Below are positions 5,896 to 7,936 of a DNA stretch of 7,936 bases, one piece after another. The stretch's first letter is position 1. Every line of letters starts with the position of its first letter. The DNA comes from Actinomycetes bacterium (GTDB lineage Bacteria; Actinomycetota; Thermoleophilia; BMS3ABIN01), in NCBI GenBank assembly GCA_021790075.1, contig JAJYIN010000093.1, positions 1 to 7,936 on the forward strand. The letters are read 5' to 3'. Made by a program: the position numbers and the translations under genes. Below the pieces are notes generated by a model. It was not told where the DNA came from. It worked only from the letters and a program-made list of their open reading frames with translations, and did not search any database.

Positions 5896-7020
5896 TCAGC
5901 CGGCGGCCTGCCTGAGCACGTCCAGGGTCAGCCGGGCGGTCTTTTCCCAGCTGAACAGCGACGCCCGTTTCTTGCCGCGTTCCACCAGCAGGTTCCTGGT
6001 GCCGGAATCCAGCGCGATCAGCTCCATGGCGGCGGCCAGTTCCTCGATGCTCTCCGGCTCGATGAGCACCGCGGCGTGGCCCGCGACTTCCGGCAGCGAC
6101 GAGCGGTTGGATGTGATCACCGGGGTGGAAGCGGCCATCGCTTCCAGCACCGGCAGGCCGAAGCCTTCATAGAGGGATGGAAAGACCAGCGCCGTAGACA
6201 TCCGGTAGATGGCCGGGAGATCTTCGGTGGGCACGTATCCAGGGACAGCCACCCGGTCCGGGTCGATGTTGCCGATCTGGCGGGAAAGCTCCGGGTCGGC
6301 AAAGATGCGGTTGCCGGCTCCCACCAGGACCAGCCCCTGCTGCTCCTTCACCGCCCCTGGCAGATGGCGGTAGGCTTCCAGCAGCGTCCTTAAGTTCTTG
6401 CGCGGCTCCAGGCTGGAGATGGAAAGGAAGAACCTGTCCGGCAGGTTGTGGCGCCGCCGCACCGTTTCCAGTTCCGCCTTGGGGATGCGCCGGCGGAAGG
6501 CGGGGGAGACGCCCAGGGGGATGACGGTTATCTTTTCCGGGGGAAGCCCGTAAGCGCTCATCAGGTCATTCCTGGTGCTCTCGGAGTCGGTGATCACGTG
6601 GCGGGCCTGCGCCGCGATTCGGGGGATTAGCTTCCGGTAGTAAAGCGCGAAAGTACGCGAGAAATATTCGGGAAAGAGGAGGAAGGCAAGGTCATGGATT
6701 GTCACGACGCTGGGGACGGGCGGATTCAGGGGGGCCACGTTGGCGGGGTTGAAGAGCACGTCGACGCCGGCTCTCCGGACCATCCGCTTAAGGAGCGATT
6801 GTTCCCAGACCATTCCTTTGAGCGGGCTGTCGGCGGGAACGAAACTGGTGGCCAGCGGCAACCCGGCATCGTCACGGCGGCCCTCGCGGCCGGAAAAGAC
6901 GGTAATGCGCAAATCCGGGGAAGCCAGGCCGCACAGCGACCGGGTCACCTCCCGGGCGTAATGCTGCACCCCGGTGAGCTGCCGGAAGATGGACCGCCCA
7001 TTTATGCCAATATGATACAT
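5896..7020 (-). CDS. Glycosyltransferase family 4 (GT-B fold), second copy
   Basis: A cytoplasmic or membrane-associated retaining glycosyltransferase likely acting on the same lipid-linked saccharide as the enzyme at 2962-4086. The protein starts MYHIGINGRSIFRQLTGVQHYA, with TGVQ as the N-terminal glycine loop. It has TIHDLAFLLFPEYF (107-120), SSLEPRKN (202-209), LVLVGAGN (230-237), PGYVPTEDLPAIY (260-272) and SLYEGFGLPVLEAMAAS (282-298). E285 and E293 form the EX7E donor motif; SSLPEVAGHAA (307-317) follows. Length is 374 residues, identical to the other GT4, and both end in a FSW...LRQAA segment, so they look like diverged paralogues. The strand is opposite: it converges on the ligase gene and diverges from the sugar phosphotransferase gene. 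The ATG at 7018-7020 has no Shine-Dalgarno, and a -10-like TAAAAT begins 13 bases upstream, suggesting a leaderless message. Sugar specificity is unknown. Confidence 0.93.
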   Translation of the reverse strand: MYHIGINGRSIFRQLTGVQHYAREVTRSLCGLASPDLRITVFSGREGRRDDAGLPLATSFVPADSPLKGMVWEQSLLKRMVRRAGVDVLFNPANVAPLNPPVPSVVTIHDLAFLLFPEYFSRTFALYYRKLIPRIAAQARHVITDSESTRNDLMSAYGLPPEKITVIPLGVSPAFRRRIPKAELETVRRRHNLPDRFFLSISSLEPRKNLRTLLEAYRHLPGAVKEQQGLVLVGAGNRIFADPELSRQIGNIDPDRVAVPGYVPTEDLPAIYRMSTALVFPSLYEGFGLPVLEAMAASTPVITSNRSSLPEVAGHAAVLIEPESIEELAAAMELIALDSGTRNLLVERGKKRASLFSWEKTARLTLDVLRQAAG

Positions 7021-7027
7021 GCGCCCG

Positions 7028-7057
7028 ATTTTAGCATTGCGGCCGCGGCTCCGACAA
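7028..7057 (-). promoter_or_regulatory. Putative promoter for a leaderless glycosyltransferase mRNA
   Basis: On the minus strand TTGTCG (7057-7052, 4 of 6) and TAAAAT (7033-7028, 5 of 6) are spaced by 18 bp. The expected start is about 7021, next to the ATG at 7020. This agrees with the absence of a Shine-Dalgarno sequence. It is a by-eye match. Confidence 0.4.
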
Positions 7058-7157
7058 AGAAATGGCCCCGGGCGGCACGAACAGAAAGCGCGCTTGCGCC
7101 CGCTAGGAAAACCCGGCCGGTGGGCAGTAAAGCGCGCCTGGGGCCGGCAAAGAAATG
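7055..7157 (+). repeat. Two pairs of short direct repeats in a divergent control region
   Basis: CAAAGAAATG occurs at 7055-7064 and again at 7148-7157. AAAGCGCGC occurs at 7085-7093 and at 7129-7137, and each copy is preceded by CAG (directly, or with one extra T). The repeats are nested between the divergent promoters of the GT4 gene and the sugar phosphotransferase gene. They could be regulator binding sites or remnants of a local duplication. Repeated 9-10-mers are short enough that chance is possible. Confidence 0.4.
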
Positions 7158-7191
7158 CCCGCCCGCCCTGTCAATGCGTTAAAATAACCAC

Positions 7192-7196
7192 GGGGA
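7192..7196 (+). promoter_or_regulatory. Shine-Dalgarno-like GGGGA ahead of a TTG start
   Basis: GGGGA ends 7 bases before the TTG at 7204. A possible -10 box, TAAAAT (7180-7185), overlaps the in-frame stop TAA (7180-7182); no good -35 is seen. If that -10 is used, the transcript would start about at this site, so a promoter further upstream may be the true one. Confidence 0.35.
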
Positions 7197-7203
7197 CAAT
7201 TTC

Positions 7204-7936
7204 TTGTTGAACAACGCGAAAAAATTCCTGACCTCTCACCGGTTTTCCCACATTACCCTGGTTCTGGGCGACCTGCTGGGGGTAATGGTGGGATACCGCC
7301 TGGCTTTTGCCGTGTATTTCCAGCTGGGCGTCTGGTACGTCAGCACTGATCCGGGGGTGGAGCAGCCTTCCATCAGTTTTTACATGGCGGTCTCGTTCGT
7401 CATCCTCCCTCTTTTCTGGGCGCTATTCAAGCTGCACGGCCTCTACCGGTTCCGGCTCAACCTGAGCCTGCTGGAGGTGCTGCCGCCCATCATCTCCGCT
7501 GTCACCGAGGCTTCCATGCTGCTGCTGGGCGTGACCATCCTCATATTCCCGCCCACGCACTATTCGCGTAACGTCATCGTCCTGTCCTGGCTCATCGTCA
7601 TCGTCAGCGTATCGATTGTCCGCTTCGGCGTCTACCAGATGCTCAAGCTGGGCCGCCGGCACGGCTGGTACGTGAAGAACACCCTGGTGCTGGGAGCGGG
7701 TAGTGTCGGCGTCGCCGCCGCGGGGAAGCTGCTGCGCAATCCCGGGCTCGGCCTGCGCTTCATCGGCTTTCTGGACGAGAAGCCGTCCGGCAATGCCGCC
7801 AGACTGGGGAATTGCCACATCTTTGACGACTACTCCAGACTGGAAGAGGTGTTGACTCGTTACCACATCCAGCACATGGTCGTGGCATTCTCCCGTGACC
7901 GTCACGACCAGATCGTGGAGCTGATGGAGCGCTGCC
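7204..7936 (+). CDS. Polyprenyl-phosphate sugar phosphotransferase (WbaP/CpsE type), N-terminal part
   Basis: Likely the initiating enzyme of the polysaccharide pathway, which moves a sugar-1-phosphate from a UDP-sugar to undecaprenyl phosphate. Only 244 residues are in the window. Four hydrophobic segments (about 16-38, 58-76, 92-115 and 123-143) are followed by a Rossmann-like cytoplasmic region. That region starts NTLVLGAGSVGVAAAGKLL (159-177) and continues GLRFIGFLDEKP (183-194), the CoA-binding-like domain (PF13727 type) of the family. The short YRFRL after helix 2 (81-85) is also typical. The catalytic C-terminal sugar transferase domain lies beyond the right edge, so the family call rests on the N-terminal half. 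A nucleotide-sugar dehydratase of the CapD/FlaA1 type shares the four helices and Rossmann start and is the main alternative. The frame opens after an in-frame TAA at 7180-7182; TTG at 7204 or 7207 is the first start. Confidence 0.85.
   Translation, partial: MLNNAKKFLTSHRFSHITLVLGDLLGVMVGYRLAFAVYFQLGVWYVSTDPGVEQPSISFYMAVSFVILPLFWALFKLHGLYRFRLNLSLLEVLPPIISAVTEASMLLLGVTILIFPPTHYSRNVIVLSWLIVIVSVSIVRFGVYQMLKLGRRHGWYVKNTLVLGAGSVGVAAAGKLLRNPGLGLRFIGFLDEKPSGNAARLGNCHIFDDYSRLEEVLTRYHIQHMVVAFSRDRHDQIVELMERC

Noticed and set aside
5671..6393. Open frame of 240 codons on the plus strand spanning the ligase end and the second GT4 gene
   Set aside because: It overlaps two confident genes in other frames and crosses the terminator-like gap; its composition is that of a GC shadow.

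Overview
The window looks like part of the chromosome of a GC-rich, Gram-positive-type bacterium. Actinobacteriota, perhaps a Thermoleophilia-like or related lineage, is my best guess. The grounds are high GC with strong GGC/GCC/CTG codon preference, an LytR-CpsA-Psr (LCP) ligase, frequent GTG/TTG starts, several genes with no clear Shine-Dalgarno sequence, and a ROK kinase whose zinc cluster has CX3CX4C spacing. The lineage call is inference. No mobile element, CRISPR array, tRNA or rRNA was seen.

Layout: (1) 1-753, minus strand: a ROK-family sugar kinase (glucokinase-like), cut at its C-terminus by the window edge. (2) 754-1021: a divergent promoter region. (3) 1022-1543, plus strand: a small DUF5658-like three-helix membrane protein with a Cys-rich N-terminus. 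A perfect 16-bp LacI/PurR-like palindrome lies inside its first codons. (4) 1544-1762: a 219-bp GC-rich gap with no confident gene. (5) 1763-2821, plus: an LCP cell-wall glycopolymer transferase. (6) 2822-2961: a promoter and a leader rich in small stem-loops. (7) 2962-4086 and 4070-5836, plus, overlapping by 17 bp: a GT4 glycosyltransferase and an O-antigen ligase/Wzy-type membrane protein. The latter carries a beta-sandwich (Ig-like) domain inserted in its large extracytoplasmic loop. (8) 5837-5895: a convergent gap with strong GC hairpins. (9) 5896-7020, minus: a second GT4 glycosyltransferase. (10) 7021-7203: a divergent control region with two pairs of short direct repeats. (11) 7204-7936, plus: the N-terminal half of a polyprenyl-phosphate sugar phosphotransferase (WbaP/EpsE/CpsE type), cut by the window edge.

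Together, regions 5-11 read as one end of an exopolysaccharide or cell-wall glycopolymer locus. The initiating transferase would load the first sugar-phosphate on undecaprenyl phosphate, the two GT4 enzymes would extend the repeat unit, and the Wzy/ligase protein would polymerise or transfer it outside the membrane. The LCP protein could anchor the product to peptidoglycan. The ROK kinase could supply hexose-6-phosphate but is separated and divergently transcribed, so that link is weak. No flippase or ABC exporter is visible, so the locus probably continues to the right.

Nothing here is demonstrably a new system. The most unusual items are the domain insertion in the ligase, the palindrome inside the DUF5658 gene, and the Cys cluster of that protein.
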